From: Isoetes taiwanensis
Lineage: Eukaryota; Streptophyta; Lycopodiopsida; Isoetales; Isoetaceae
NCBI GenBank assembly: GCA_021234155.1
Contig: JAJEKV010000379.1
Location: 1 to 64,000, forward strand
Reading direction: 5' to 3'
Length of the DNA stretch: 64,000 nucleotides
This document shows, one piece after another, positions 38,400 through 48,858 of the stretch; position 1 is the stretch's first letter, and every line of letters starts with the position of its first letter. The notes beneath the pieces are model-generated. The model had not been told where the DNA came from and ran no database searches. It worked only from the letters and a program-made list of their open reading frames with translations. The position numbers and the translations under genes were made by a program.

Positions 38400-41280
38400 C
38401 AGATAACCAAAGGCAGAAAATTAAGGTGTGTGATACACATCTCTTAATATGACAATACAAGTGCTTGATTGATGTTTTGCTTGTGGTGACAGATAATGTA
38501 CAAAACTCTAAATGTACAAAACTCTAAATGCAGAATGGACCAAACATTTGATTTCCTGGTGGAGGCCATCCCATACCAGTATAGATGGATTGAAGGAAGT
38601 GCTTTAATACAAGAGTTAATTTACGTGCAATCAGGCTTTTGGCAGATAGGAACGGGTCTACTAGCTATAAGGTCTATACATATCGTAAGCCTGTTGCCAA
38701 TAAATCCTTCACATCTTCATATTTGATTTTAGTTATATTCGCATAGATATTACATTTGTTGAGAATTGACTATGTACTCAGTGGTGACCTAAGCACTGGA
38801 AATTCGTGGCTTGCCTCTCACCTTTTAGATGTGGTGAACAATAACATGTTTTTTGCCTGATCATTGTATGGCTAAAGCTTCTTCAGTCAATGAGCTTTGG
38901 CAACATGAGATTTCTTTTTGTGTTTCTGTTTTGCTGGACAATTTCCAGGATTATTGCAAAATGTAGCATGTATCCAGAGTTTGAGTCAATTTGGAGGGAT
39001 ATGTTGTCCATCTATTTTTTGAGCTCCAGAGTTTGCAGATATTTCACAGATTTATGCTGTCGGAATGCCAAGCAAATATATCAATCTTGAATAACACTTG
39101 AAGTGGAAATCCAGATTATGTTTTTCCTCACAAACGTGAGAATGGGAAACCAGAGGTGTTATCAGAGTTGGTTTGCACAGCGATTTTCTGTCTCAGTCTG
39201 AAACTAAAACCTTGGTGTATGATTTGACTCGTTTTGTTTGTTGTGTTTCATTATTTCACAAATCAGATTTTGCAGTCTGATATTGTTCAAAGATGGGCAT
39301 TAGTTGGTTGGCTTTTAAAGTGCTGTATCATGGGGAGGCAAATGCAAAGCTAGCCGTATTCTATGAATATACATGAGAAAGTGTTAATATTATGAATATA
39401 GAACCAGCTAACTTATTATGGTGCTTTTGGGATGAATCTCATGCTGAGCATATTGCAATGAGACCTTGTGAACATGGAGATGGGTAAGGGAGAACTGGTT
39501 TGTGGTACCAGGATGGGAAATAAAATAAGACACTATGAATGACAATACTTTGTTTGCAATGATGGTAAGTTGTTTCTCAAATTATGCAGTTCAATTTCAC
39601 TGTCAGATACAGATTCGATAATCAAATTATGCGGTTCAATTATCTAGATGAAATAAAAGGGTCAATATTTGCAATGTTATTCCTCCCATAATCAAGTTCA
39701 GCAGAATTTCACCCAGACCATGCTAGTTGCAAGGTTATGACATTTTGTTAGTGAATTATTTTGGAGTCCATTTCTTGAATAATTATAATGGACCTTAAAG
39801 TACTTTAAGAGCCTCTGCATTAAATTCGGCTCCGAATATTAATAGAACAATTTTGACATAAATGTTCTCTGAAGAACATTGTTAAACAAACACAACTCTG
39901 TAATTTTATAGCATCAGTTGCAACAACTCACAAGCTCGAAACCCCAGGGTAATGGCAGTTTACTCACAAGCCCGAAACCCCAGGGTAATGGTAGTTTATG
40001 ATTTGTCTTATTTTATTTCATAATGCAATATTTGCTATAGTCTAAATATCAATGAAAATCCAATTTTGCATCTCAAAATATATGTGAGTCAAGAATCTTA
40101 GCTGGCATTGTCGAGTTTCAATATCAACAACGCAAGCTTTGTCAACTATACTTTGAAAACAGTTTGGATGCTTGCTAAGTCGGTGCTTGAATGTGGTGGC
40201 GTGTTGCTCCATCTTTTTGTGTTCCATATGCTTCACACTTATGGCATGTCAATTGTTCTATATTGCTATTACGAATTATTCTTGCATATAGACATGATTT
40301 GTATTCAATGCTTATAAATAGCCTCCAAACAGTTGAGGAACCATGTTAATGTACGGAGAAAATTGGATTGTGCGGACATTCTGATAATGTGATAATATAA
40401 AAGAAATCCTTTTAGGGTATTTGTATGCCTATAAGTTAGGAACTGAATTTTAAATATTGTGCATCACAATTCTTTAAACATTGTCCACCACAATATTTAT
40501 CAAGGCGTGGCATACTATATTTTGATGGTATGTTTATTGCATGGGTATTCTACATTTTAGAATCCTAACGTGAGCATTGAACCATTGGCAATTGAGCCTG
40601 CAAATGATGTATTGAACTATTTACTATTGGCATTTGAACTTACAGATTTTTTATTGAAATATTTTGACATAAAGAGGCATCATATGGGATTATAACCATA
40701 TCTTTCTAAAGTGAAATTTAGTTTTTTTTAGGGCATTTATGAAATGTTAATTGCTATAGCACCAGAGGTGTAAGAGAGACATTATATGAAAATATACTTT
40801 TTTGATGTAACGTTTTGTTTTTTAGGGAGGTCATTGATATCAAAAGCAATGTTGGAAACATGTTTGGTCTATATTTAGAGGTCTCCTTTTCTGATACTAG
40901 TTTTGTTCTCATAGTTAACTAATGGATAAAACCCACAGAGTGGATTCCTTCCGATTCTTGAAGATTCTACGTAAGTTGTAATGGACATAGGCCTACTTGA
41001 AATTACCAAAGTGCATTGCAAATTGCGGAAGATGGAAGCTTCAAACATAAATACTTCTTGCGTAGTTTGCCCAAACATGATTAATTACCCTTGTGATTGA
41101 AACAATGTATCATATGCTTTTTGGGAATGCCCAAAGGGCAAAGCCTTGCTAGGTCGGTTTGGAAAAATATTCTTAATTGTATTGTCAAATGCACCGATTG
41201 GCCTGTTTAAATAGGCAAACCACTCGGCGAAGATCTGCTCAACATAAAAATGTGCAACCCCCAAATGCAGCTCAAATAGT
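38400..41280. other. No recognisable gene
   Basis: AT-rich with short frames only. A tandem duplication of about 40 bp containing CCCGAAACCCCAGGGTAATGG (first copy with one difference) lies near 39,928-39,995. Confidence 0.45.
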
Positions 41281-41284
41281 GCTT

Positions 41285-41808
<524 letters not shown>

Positions 41809-41833
41809 TACCAGCTCTTAAGTCAGGTATCCA

Positions 41834-41894
41834 GGCAATGTTTGTCATAAGACAACCCTTGTCAAGGACTTATCAGCCCCTGTTCAAAACAGGG
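41834..41894 (-). other. Structured 3' end of terminal repeat, hammerhead-like
   Basis: On the minus strand a perfect 7-bp hairpin (CCCTGTT / AACAGGG) is followed by G, CTGATAAGTCC, a second stem region (TTGTC-TTAT-GACAA) and CATTGCC. Copy B is identical. In diverged copy C the first stem shortens to CCCTGT/ACAGGG, and GTCC gains a matching GGAC. The layout recalls a hammerhead ribozyme (stem, CTGATGA, stem, GAAA), which PLEs are known to carry, but the core reads CTGATAA and the GAAA is not intact. Probably inactive or only coincidental. Confidence 0.3.
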
Positions 41895-43345
41895 AATCCA
41901 TTTGGGGACCATGTTCCTTGGATTGTTATTATTTATTTTAAAAAAAACCCGTTCCTAAACATAAACAGTTATTTATAAACAATAAGCAGCAGAATCAGTG
42001 TGGTACATTAGTTAAGAATCAACCAAGTAAAAAATAAACAGCCTATTTTGTGATAATACCATATGTTCCGTTGATAAAAATCATTCCAGCAAAAACCCAA
42101 ATAACAATCAGGTGTAGATTATAAACCATCTTAAATAATAGATCCAGCATACAAATCAGATAACAGACAGGGTCCACAAGCATTGAAGAAGATGAACATT
42201 CCAGATTATTATTCATCAGGTCATAGCTGAGACAAATATGCAAAAACCAGCATCATTACTAATAAGTCTGTTTAGAATCCACCATAGTTTTAACCAAGTT
42301 AAGAGCTTAAAGACATCTAGCAATCTTATCCTTTTATTTGGTCCAGAGGTCAGATCCAACCTTTCTGGCTAAAAACAGAGAGAAAGTACTTGTATCTTCA
42401 GAAATGTTGTGACAACATCCACAACCAATTTGCATAACCTATGAGATTAGGAGAAGTCACCTCGGTTACCTGCAACCAACCAGACCCAAGTTAGCATAAA
42501 AAATGGTAACCAGGAAAGGGTTAGCAGGTAAGCTTGAAGTGACTTGGCTCTTCGCCCTTCACCTAGAGTCATGTTTATCTATTCTTAAGCAGAAAAACAG
42601 AAGCAAGACAAAAGGGAAACACCTAGAGTCCTATTTATCAATTTTTACAACAAAATAGAAGCAAGACAAAAGGGGAAATATAGATAGATAATACTAGTTT
42701 ACAACTAGCATCCCTAAAATTAAATCACAGATTTATGCCCTGTATTATTATGATTACTGCACTTCCCTCAAATCCATGGACTCCCATTAGATTCCTACCT
42801 ACTGCAATAATTAGAACTTAGCAGATATATCAGGCTTTCATTATCATTATTTCAGCACTTCAACAATGAGTCAGAATCTGCCATAAAATTCTGAAACCAA
42901 TATTTCTTTTAGATCCTAGTAAGCCTACATCAATTGTTATTTCTCAAGTAGTGCAATCATGAGATCAAACCAGTTAGATACTTCAGAAATTTTTCTTTAA
43001 ATCCACTCAAATTAAACCGAGCATCTACATTAATTCAACAGTCATATTAGGCAAAGAAGCATATCACATTACTAACACCACAACAAAGGGTCAGAACTTG
43101 CTATAAACTTCAGAACCAAATTATTCCATTAAGTCATACTAGACATTAGTTAGATTTAAATTGAGTGTTATGCCTATTCATACTTATTATATAAGAGGAA
43201 TCCTATGAGATCACTAAGTATTGCTTCTATTTTAACTAAGATATAATTGCAGCAGGCTTAAAACAACATTTATTGCTGTTTTTCAGGCTGTGCAACAAGG
43301 AACCATAATCAGCTAGTTGTTACCGAAATAAAATTTCATGGAATC

Positions 43346-43696
43346 CTAATGAACCTGATTTAGTGGGATGTCAATATCATCCTCCAGTTCGTTGGATGCA
43401 TCCTGAGAATCCTCCACCAGCAGCACATTGCTAGGAGCCTCCTTGTGGCTAGATCCACCATCCAGATTGATGCCAGGCCTAGGTGCAATAAATTTCTTCA
43501 ATGTTAACCCCTTCCTTCCAGTAGATGTATCAATGCCATGGCTCTTACAAATCTCTAAGAGCTTGGCCTTCTTGATTGTTTTTTGGCCAGGCCCATCTTT
43601 CCCTAAGCCATAAAGATCAATCCCATTCTGCTTTATCATCTCCAATAGATCTTGCTTGGTCGGGCCTTCATTTGGAGCCCCTTTTGGCCTAGGCAT
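43346..43696 (-). CDS. SAP-like small protein in terminal repeat A
   Basis: A 116-codon frame beginning MPRPKGAPNEGPTKQDLL. Residues about 14-36 and 45-72 look like two related helix-loop-helix units: each has L-L-E-(M/I), a K, then G-I-D. This resembles SAP/HeH DNA- or RNA-binding motifs. The tail is acidic (NELEDDIDIPLNQ). The frame ends just after AATCAG|GTTCAT, a usable splice donor, and the diverged copy C keeps CAG|GT at the same place although the codons after it differ. I infer that the frame is a first exon. The start follows a TATA-like box by about 95 bp and two hairpins. It is intact here, frame-shifted in copy B. The function in the element could be nucleic-acid binding; this is inference. 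Confidence 0.6.
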   Translation of the reverse strand: MPRPKGAPNEGPTKQDLLEMIKQNGIDLYGLGKDGPGQKTIKKAKLLEICKSHGIDTSTGRKGLTLKKFIAPRPGINLDGGSSHKEAPSNVLLVEDSQDASNELEDDIDIPLNQVH

Positions 43697-43742
43697 AGTG
43701 AATTACTGAGAACAAAAGCAGATGAACCAAGATGAGGAGCCT

Positions 43743-43799
43743 CCACATATAAATGTGGACGGCTTTGCAAAAGCCATTACGGTATTCTCTACTTATATA
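43743..43799 (-). promoter_or_regulatory. TATA-like box and two leader hairpins
   Basis: On the minus strand TATATAAG lies at 43,799-43,792. Downstream, towards the SAP-like start codon at 43,696, are two hairpins: GGCTTT/AAAGCC (43,761-43,775, 3-nt loop) and CCACAT/ATGTGG (43,743-43,758, 4-nt loop). Copy B keeps all three. Copy C has lost the TATA sequence. Confidence 0.5.
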
Positions 43800-44028
43800 T
43801 CTCAATATCCTACAGGGAATTCTGCTGAAAACCATTTCCACTGTGTCCTGAAGAGCTGCCATATCAGCAGGTGACGGCTACCAAAAGGGGAACGATCCCT
43901 TCATGAAAATCAGTTAGGCATCAGTCCAAATCAATTACCTGTATGAAGCTGGCAACTCTGGTAAGGTAGCGTAACCGTAAGTATGGTGGAGCTGTGGAAT
44001 CCGGCCAGGCCATATTGGCCGCCGTTGA

Positions 44029-44051
44029 AACCCTAAACCATATTTAGGGTT
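44029..44051. promoter_or_regulatory. Palindromic telo-box
   Basis: AACCCTAAA and its reverse complement TTTAGGGTT are separated by five bases (CCATA). It lies about 340 bp upstream of the SAP-like start, and copy B has the same palindrome at 51,086-51,108. Copy C keeps one TTAGGGTTT. Telo-boxes are common plant promoter motifs; a link to telomere targeting is speculative. Confidence 0.5.
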
Positions 44052-44660
44052 CGTGAAGGCCAATGCAATTTTCAGTGCATAATTTTATGAAGCCATATTA
44101 TAGTGGATAAAAATTAAAAATATAAGTCCAAACTACTAGGTCGTTTAATGTCCCAATACCATATCAAAAACTTGTTAATTTCTTGAGTGGATCCAACCTG
44201 TTGAAACTGTGCCTAGCTTATTCCTGCAGTCACCTCACATTATAGCTTGTATCATAATATCTTGTGCCCAAAGGGTCCAACAAGGTCACTACGTTTGTAA
44301 ATTATCACGAGATTTAAAGAATCTCCGATAAAGCTCAAAAGCAATTAATATTATTATTAGGCCTTAACCACTTAGGCTTGTTCCTTGAAGTTCCCTGGCC
44401 AATCCTAACCAGCAACCATAAGATGTGTATCAGTAAGTGGTTACAGTAAGGCAAGTCCAATTCCCATAGACATAAATAAGCCCCTCCCAAGGAAATCAAA
44501 ACATCATAATGCTCATGCTATTTGTACAATCTTGTCAACCAAGTGCGTCACGTTAAGACAGGAACTATTGGATATATATATAGATATATGTATATATGTA
44601 TATACAAGAATCCTACCTCCTACCGGAAGGAAGATTAGAGTCCATACTAAGTTAGAATAG

Positions 44661-44700
44661 GGAGGGGAGTCCCTAAGCTAACTTAGGGACTCCATCCTCC
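44661..44700. other. Strong hairpin directly after the RT stop codon
   Basis: Arms GGAGTCCCTAAG (44,666-44,677) and CTTAGGGACTCC (44,682-44,693) pair perfectly over 12 bp with a 4-nt loop. GGAGG and CCTCC extend the stem past a small bulge. It starts three bases beyond the RT stop codon on the minus strand, outside terminal repeat A. It may protect, process or package the RNA, or be a recognition structure for the RT. Confidence 0.75.
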
Positions 44701-44702
44701 AA

Positions 44703-45938
44703 CTATGTATAAACCAGTCTTAAATGCAAACAAGTGTACCTGCTTAACACAAGCTCACGTCGAATTGTTGCAATGTCATAATTGAGACCAGGGAACTGGT
44801 TGTTGCTCAGGAATTTAGAGATATTTCTGCATAAGTCCCTGCGTTTAAAACCCTTGTTGACAAATGTTCCAATTAAGTCCTGTATGTCCTTGGATGCCCT
44901 TGATGGGCAGTTGTGCACATACAAATATGGAATAATTTGGGAAATTATGACATTGCATGCCAACATGTATGGCCTGCAGCTATCTGCATGCACAAATTTA
45001 GAGGTTTCGAATGGAAGCTTTGTAGCCTTATCATATCTGTAAGTTACATACGTTCCATATTGGTAGTTGATGACCTCAATTGTCATATTCAAGAAATTTA
45101 CCTTCCAGCCCCTAACCCGTCCATATATATCAGCAGCAGAATACTCAGTGTCATCTTTAATTGTGAGATGTTGGAGATTATAGATATAACTGTCCCCTTG
45201 TTCATTATGTTCCAAACCTAGGTACTGTTTGATATGTTTGGAGTTAATACCCAGAAGATCATCAAAATATCTATACATGTTTGAGAATGTTGCTGCCACT
45301 TGCAATTTACCTTCTTTACAGAGCTTTAACACAAACTGTAGTTCAAACCAGCCAAGATACAAATTGCACCATGCTGGACTTGAAGCAAACCCCATCGGGA
45401 TTCCCTTGTTTTGTTTCCATATTCCATAGCACATGTGAAGATAACAGTTCTGCAACAACCATGTGTTAATTCGAATAAAGAAGTTCTTATCCATCTTAAT
45501 CCAGTAGCTACCATTGTGATCCTTATGATCCCACTTCACCTCAGTTTCACCGTTATATCTGATATGATACCATAGATTGGAGTTCTTATGTAGCTTCTCT
45601 TGGCTTGACCAGGATGTGTTAATAATTTTGGTAATAATGTTGCATAGGCCAAAATTACCATCCAAAGGTATGTTCTCATAGCACTTCGCTATGTCAGCAA
45701 CAAACAAGTCTTCAATTTTAGTTGGGAGGTTACAGACAAGATCATACACCGAGTTAATAACCCAGCAGGCCATAATTTTATCCCTACAGAACAAGTTATA
45801 CTTGCTGCATTTTTCTTTACAGATTCTTGGCCAAATATTCAGGATCTCATTGAGCCCACCTGCAACTAGTGAAGCTAATTGTGAAAAAATGGTGTTGTGC
45901 GCATTGGTAATCCATCTATATTCCTGTTTATGTGCTTT
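44703..45938 (-). CDS. Penelope-like reverse transcriptase (downstream frame)
   Basis: An open frame of 411 codons entered by a +1 shift from the 292-codon frame. It copies element RNA into DNA at the target. In order: KAHKQEYRWITNAHNTIFS right after the shift (the K-x-H-K...R block of PLEs); VADIAKCYENI with the first catalytic Asp (near 45,695); KGIPMGFASSPAWCNLYL (near 45,405-45,355); MYRYFDDLLG with the catalytic Asp pair (near 45,260); and a thumb-like end with FVNKGFKRRDLCRNI. All three catalytic aspartates are present. After the thumb only about 40 residues remain, too few for the C-terminal GIY-YIG nuclease of canonical Penelope elements. The first in-frame ATG is well inside (near 45,773), so independent initiation would lose the K-x-H-K block. 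Confidence 0.85.
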   Translation of the reverse strand, partial: KAHKQEYRWITNAHNTIFSQLASLVAGGLNEILNIWPRICKEKCSKYNLFCRDKIMACWVINSVYDLVCNLPTKIEDLFVADIAKCYENIPLDGNFGLCNIITKIINTSWSSQEKLHKNSNLWYHIRYNGETEVKWDHKDHNGSYWIKMDKNFFIRINTWLLQNCYLHMCYGIWKQNKGIPMGFASSPAWCNLYLGWFELQFVLKLCKEGKLQVAATFSNMYRYFDDLLGINSKHIKQYLGLEHNEQGDSYIYNLQHLTIKDDTEYSAADIYGRVRGWKVNFLNMTIEVINYQYGTYVTYRYDKATKLPFETSKFVHADSCRPYMLACNVIISQIIPYLYVHNCPSRASKDIQDLIGTFVNKGFKRRDLCRNISKFLSNNQFPGLNYDIATIRRELVLSRYTCLHLRLVYT

Positions 45939-45942
45939 AAAG
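45936..45942 (-). other. Candidate +1 frameshift site CTT TAA A
   Basis: The 292-codon frame ends CTT TAA. Skipping one T puts the ribosome into AAA GCA and the RT frame, which is open from here on. CTT before a stop resembles the +1 site CTT TGA of bacterial prfB, and Ty1 uses CTT AGG C. The two frames overlap by only about 10 bases, so the shift must occur here. A one-base mutation or read error is the main alternative; a CTG lies about 10 bases upstream. Confidence 0.5.
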
Positions 45943-46815
45943 ATCCCCTAACAGATAAGGGAGATCATTACTTGTGAGCTGCCAATCACCTTGAAAGTTC
46001 TGAATATCATGCTTCAGGGTCTTAATGAGATCTTCAACATTTAGATTTATCTTAAGAAAATCCGTACTATCCAATCTTTTAATGGCTTCAGCTCTGATAT
46101 GATTAGGGCAAATAAACGATGGGTTATTAGAAGCCTTATCGATCCCTGAAATATAGAGATTCATGTTTAGCCACTTAAGATTCCTTTGTACATCCTCATC
46201 CAGCACCAAGAACTTTTTGGGATGGGCTTTATTATTCTTGATGACTTCTATAGCCATTTTAACGGCTTGTGCTTTAATGCTGCTTTTGCATTCCTCAATC
46301 CTTGAGTCTGGTTCCTTGTGCAGGGCAAACCTATGTAGGTCAAAGAACTGCTTAATTGTGGTATCTAATTCAGCTTTAAAATCCTCCAATGTAAAGGGAA
46401 AATCAGGAATATGATTCAGCCCCAATTTGAGGCAGTTTCTGAGCATAGTATTGTGTACAATATGCAGATCCATTGTCCTAATATGCCCTATGGCTGGATC
46501 AATAAATTTACTCAAAGAAGGGTTGTTACATGGACAGATCATCTCCTCTTTGTTCACAAAAACTACTTTTGGGTTGTAGAGCATTTTCTTCATGTTGCCT
46601 ATAAACCTCCAACCAAAAGTCGATCTTTCCATAATATCTTTACCAATGTCACCAAAGAACATAATTACTGCTTCAGAGAAAGCAGTAGTATATTTGATTT
46701 TATCTATCAGCTTGGAGAAGAACGTGAAGTGGATGAACTTATTTTTATCATTCAGCTTTGTCAATTTCAGAGCCAACCTTCCGTCCACTCCTTTGATCAG
46801 TCTTCTTGTCTTCAT
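45937..46815 (-). CDS. N-terminal part of the Penelope-like RT protein
   Basis: A 292-codon frame whose end runs into the conserved RT blocks in the +1 frame, so it is best read as the N-terminal part of one protein of about 700 residues. Residues 93-97 read ICPCN, followed by GHIRTMDLHIV (110-120) and MLRNCLKLGLNHIP (124-137). The last block resembles the 'G-(L)-N-(F/H)-I-P' segment before the RT core in PLEs. The first 90 residues are basic and hydrophobic and unassigned. The ATG directly follows TTGACTTCAG, a good splice acceptor, and GTATGT lies just after the upstream frame's stop, so an intron of about 303 bp (47,118-46,816) may separate the two frames. Confidence 0.7.
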   Translation of the reverse strand: MKTRRLIKGVDGRLALKLTKLNDKNKFIHFTFFSKLIDKIKYTTAFSEAVIMFFGDIGKDIMERSTFGWRFIGNMKKMLYNPKVVFVNKEEMICPCNNPSLSKFIDPAIGHIRTMDLHIVHNTMLRNCLKLGLNHIPDFPFTLEDFKAELDTTIKQFFDLHRFALHKEPDSRIEECKSSIKAQAVKMAIEVIKNNKAHPKKFLVLDEDVQRNLKWLNMNLYISGIDKASNNPSFICPNHIRAEAIKRLDSTDFLKINLNVEDLIKTLKHDIQNFQGDWQLTSNDLPYLLGDL

Positions 46816-47121
46816 CTGAAGTCAAGAACATAACTCCTTTTACTATGTAACATAGTAAAATTATTAAGAATGCTAAACCCGTCAAGTGCATTACTAGACA
46901 GGGTGTAAAAATTGTTGAGGTAAAATCTCACTTAACCACCAGAGGTTAAGGAATAGATGGATATGTAATCCATATCTTATTTCAGCAGTTAGCGTAGCTT
47001 AGGCCAACATTCAAAAAGATTTTATAATGGGTCACACGTAATGTATGGTAGAAATTATGTATACAACATTCATTTGAAAGTATAAAACCAAGAAATAGAA
47101 GAATCATGAAAAACATACCAT

Positions 47122-48726
47122 TTAATAGGAAAGTTTGCATTGTTGTAGACCAACATATCGATTTTCCTCCGTGTTGCTAGGTTTGCTGATGGAATCCTGT
47201 GCTAAAGAGTCAGCCAAAGATTCAGAAGTGATTTCTGAGCTAGTTTCGTTTCCTTTGTTGTACTTGATTGGCCTCCTATAGACCTTAGGAGGTCTGCTGA
47301 CCACAAATTCAGAATCATCTGTGAAAAATACCTTTCTTTTGGCATTGTAGGTGTCCCTGGCTCCTTTGTTTAAGCTGTCAACAAGAAATTTTCTGGACTT
47401 TAGAGTCTTTTCACAAAGTTCCGTCATTTTTGTAGAGCCAAACTCCTTATTTAAGTTAGCATAATAGTTGTCAGCCAGTCTGGTAGCCATTGCAATCAGA
47501 GTATCCCTGACCTTAAGATAGCCAATATAGGCTATGATAACAGGCCTGAATTCGCCACGAATAAGTTGTGTGAAGTACATAAACCTGATCCTGGCAGGAG
47601 TACCAGGCCATACTTTCTCCAAGTTATTGAAGACATACCAAAGGGCGTGATCAATCCATAGGATGCCATCAGGGCATTTATCCTCCTCCTCATCATTGTT
47701 TTTCCCACCACTTCTTTGACAATTGCATTTAAAGTAAGGGCAAAAGGTGCGCCAAAGCTTGACGATGTAGAAACTATGGCGCCTTTCATCAGTTCTTACT
47801 TGGTGGCCTTTTTGGCCCAGAAACATACCAGTGCCTTTGTCACATTTCCATTCAAAAAATTCCCTAGTAAATGGCAGCTTTAAAACCATTCTATCCACCT
47901 TACGAACAAAGTTATCAGCATCTTGATGTGTCATGATAATCTCCTCCTTAGTTAGGCCCGCAAGGGTAATCCATGTATCCCTGCTAATAGGTGAAAGAAC
48001 CCCAAGGTTCTTACTCTTCCAAATAGCCTGGTCAAATTGTTCAGCAAAGATTTCAACCTCCCTATGTGAAAGCAAAGGAACTGGAGCACAGTTGAACAGA
48101 TTTAATTCTTTGATTCTAGGATCGATGAATTCCTCCTCCTCCAGTGTATCAATTTCCTCCGTAGGTTTAGTTATCATGGCGGCAAGTTGCTCTTCCTCAG
48201 GTAACATTGTGAAATCAAACAGGCAGCAATCCAAGCTATCCTGAACAGGTGCAGGTGCTGTCTTCTTCTGTGGTGTGGTCTTTTTGCTTAAAAGTGGAGG
48301 ATATGTGGCTTTGATGCCATTAGCCTTTTCTAGAACAGCAAGTATATCCATGAAAGTTCTAATATTCCTTACCTCATTACTTGTAGCTTCAAAAATAGCA
48401 TCATTCAACTGCTCAAACTTATCATCAATGAGTGCCATACACGTTTTCTTCTCATATCCGTATTCCTTGAATTTGCCAACAAGAGTAACCATGTTATTAA
48501 TCCCAAGATACGCAACTGTGGATAAATCCCCTTCAGCAAGCTGAAGCTCCTTAGCAATAAAGTGCTTATGCAGGTCCGGGTCTAGGATACAGCACATAAT
48601 TGCCTGTACTGCCTTATTGGGTGCCTTAATCCTCGCCTTTTCATATCCAAGGATAGCAAGTTCAGCATACCATTGATTCCTACATTTCTTTTGTACCGGT
48701 CCAGAAATAATCCCTTCCTGGTACAT
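47122..48726 (-). CDS. 534-residue ORF1-like protein of unknown family
   Basis: The longest frame in the window. I do not recognise it. Visible features are a helical N-terminal half, a Lys/Pro/Ala-rich linker (residues about 150-165), an acidic stretch (EEIDTLEEEEF), a cysteine cluster FCPYFKCNCQR followed about 16 residues later by KCPDG (possible metal site), and a Ser/Glu-rich tail. Position before RT suggests a gag/ORF1-type RNA-binding role, but no known fold is visible. AYIGYLK near the C-terminal third is not a convincing GIY-YIG nuclease. The start is open to doubt: ATG-TAC-CAG|GAA contains a splice-acceptor-like CAG, and joining the SAP-like exon (donor at 50,415/50,414) to 48,717 would stay open. 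Confidence 0.65.
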   Translation of the reverse strand: MYQEGIISGPVQKKCRNQWYAELAILGYEKARIKAPNKAVQAIMCCILDPDLHKHFIAKELQLAEGDLSTVAYLGINNMVTLVGKFKEYGYEKKTCMALIDDKFEQLNDAIFEATSNEVRNIRTFMDILAVLEKANGIKATYPPLLSKKTTPQKKTAPAPVQDSLDCCLFDFTMLPEEEQLAAMITKPTEEIDTLEEEEFIDPRIKELNLFNCAPVPLLSHREVEIFAEQFDQAIWKSKNLGVLSPISRDTWITLAGLTKEEIIMTHQDADNFVRKVDRMVLKLPFTREFFEWKCDKGTGMFLGQKGHQVRTDERRHSFYIVKLWRTFCPYFKCNCQRSGGKNNDEEEDKCPDGILWIDHALWYVFNNLEKVWPGTPARIRFMYFTQLIRGEFRPVIIAYIGYLKVRDTLIAMATRLADNYYANLNKEFGSTKMTELCEKTLKSRKFLVDSLNKGARDTYNAKRKVFFTDDSEFVVSRPPKVYRRPIKYNKGNETSSEITSESLADSLAQDSISKPSNTEENRYVGLQQCKLSY

Positions 48727-48858
48727 GGAGAACCAAAAAACATGTTAAACTTATATCAAGTGTGACAAGTACTCAAACAATGTAAACCATAAGTGAACAT
48801 AGGTCCCCAAAGGATCAGGTCGGTTAAACCAACCAACTGAAATCAAAGAATATATATA

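Noticed and set aside
46163-46833. Plus-strand ORFs across the RT N-terminal frame
   Set aside because: They are antisense shadows of the 292-codon frame, which carries the recognisable motifs.
47500-47560. GIY-YIG nuclease in the 534-residue protein (AYIGYLKVRD)
   Set aside because: Only the YIG triplet fits. The preceding GIY and the downstream Arg and Glu in the right spacing are not seen.
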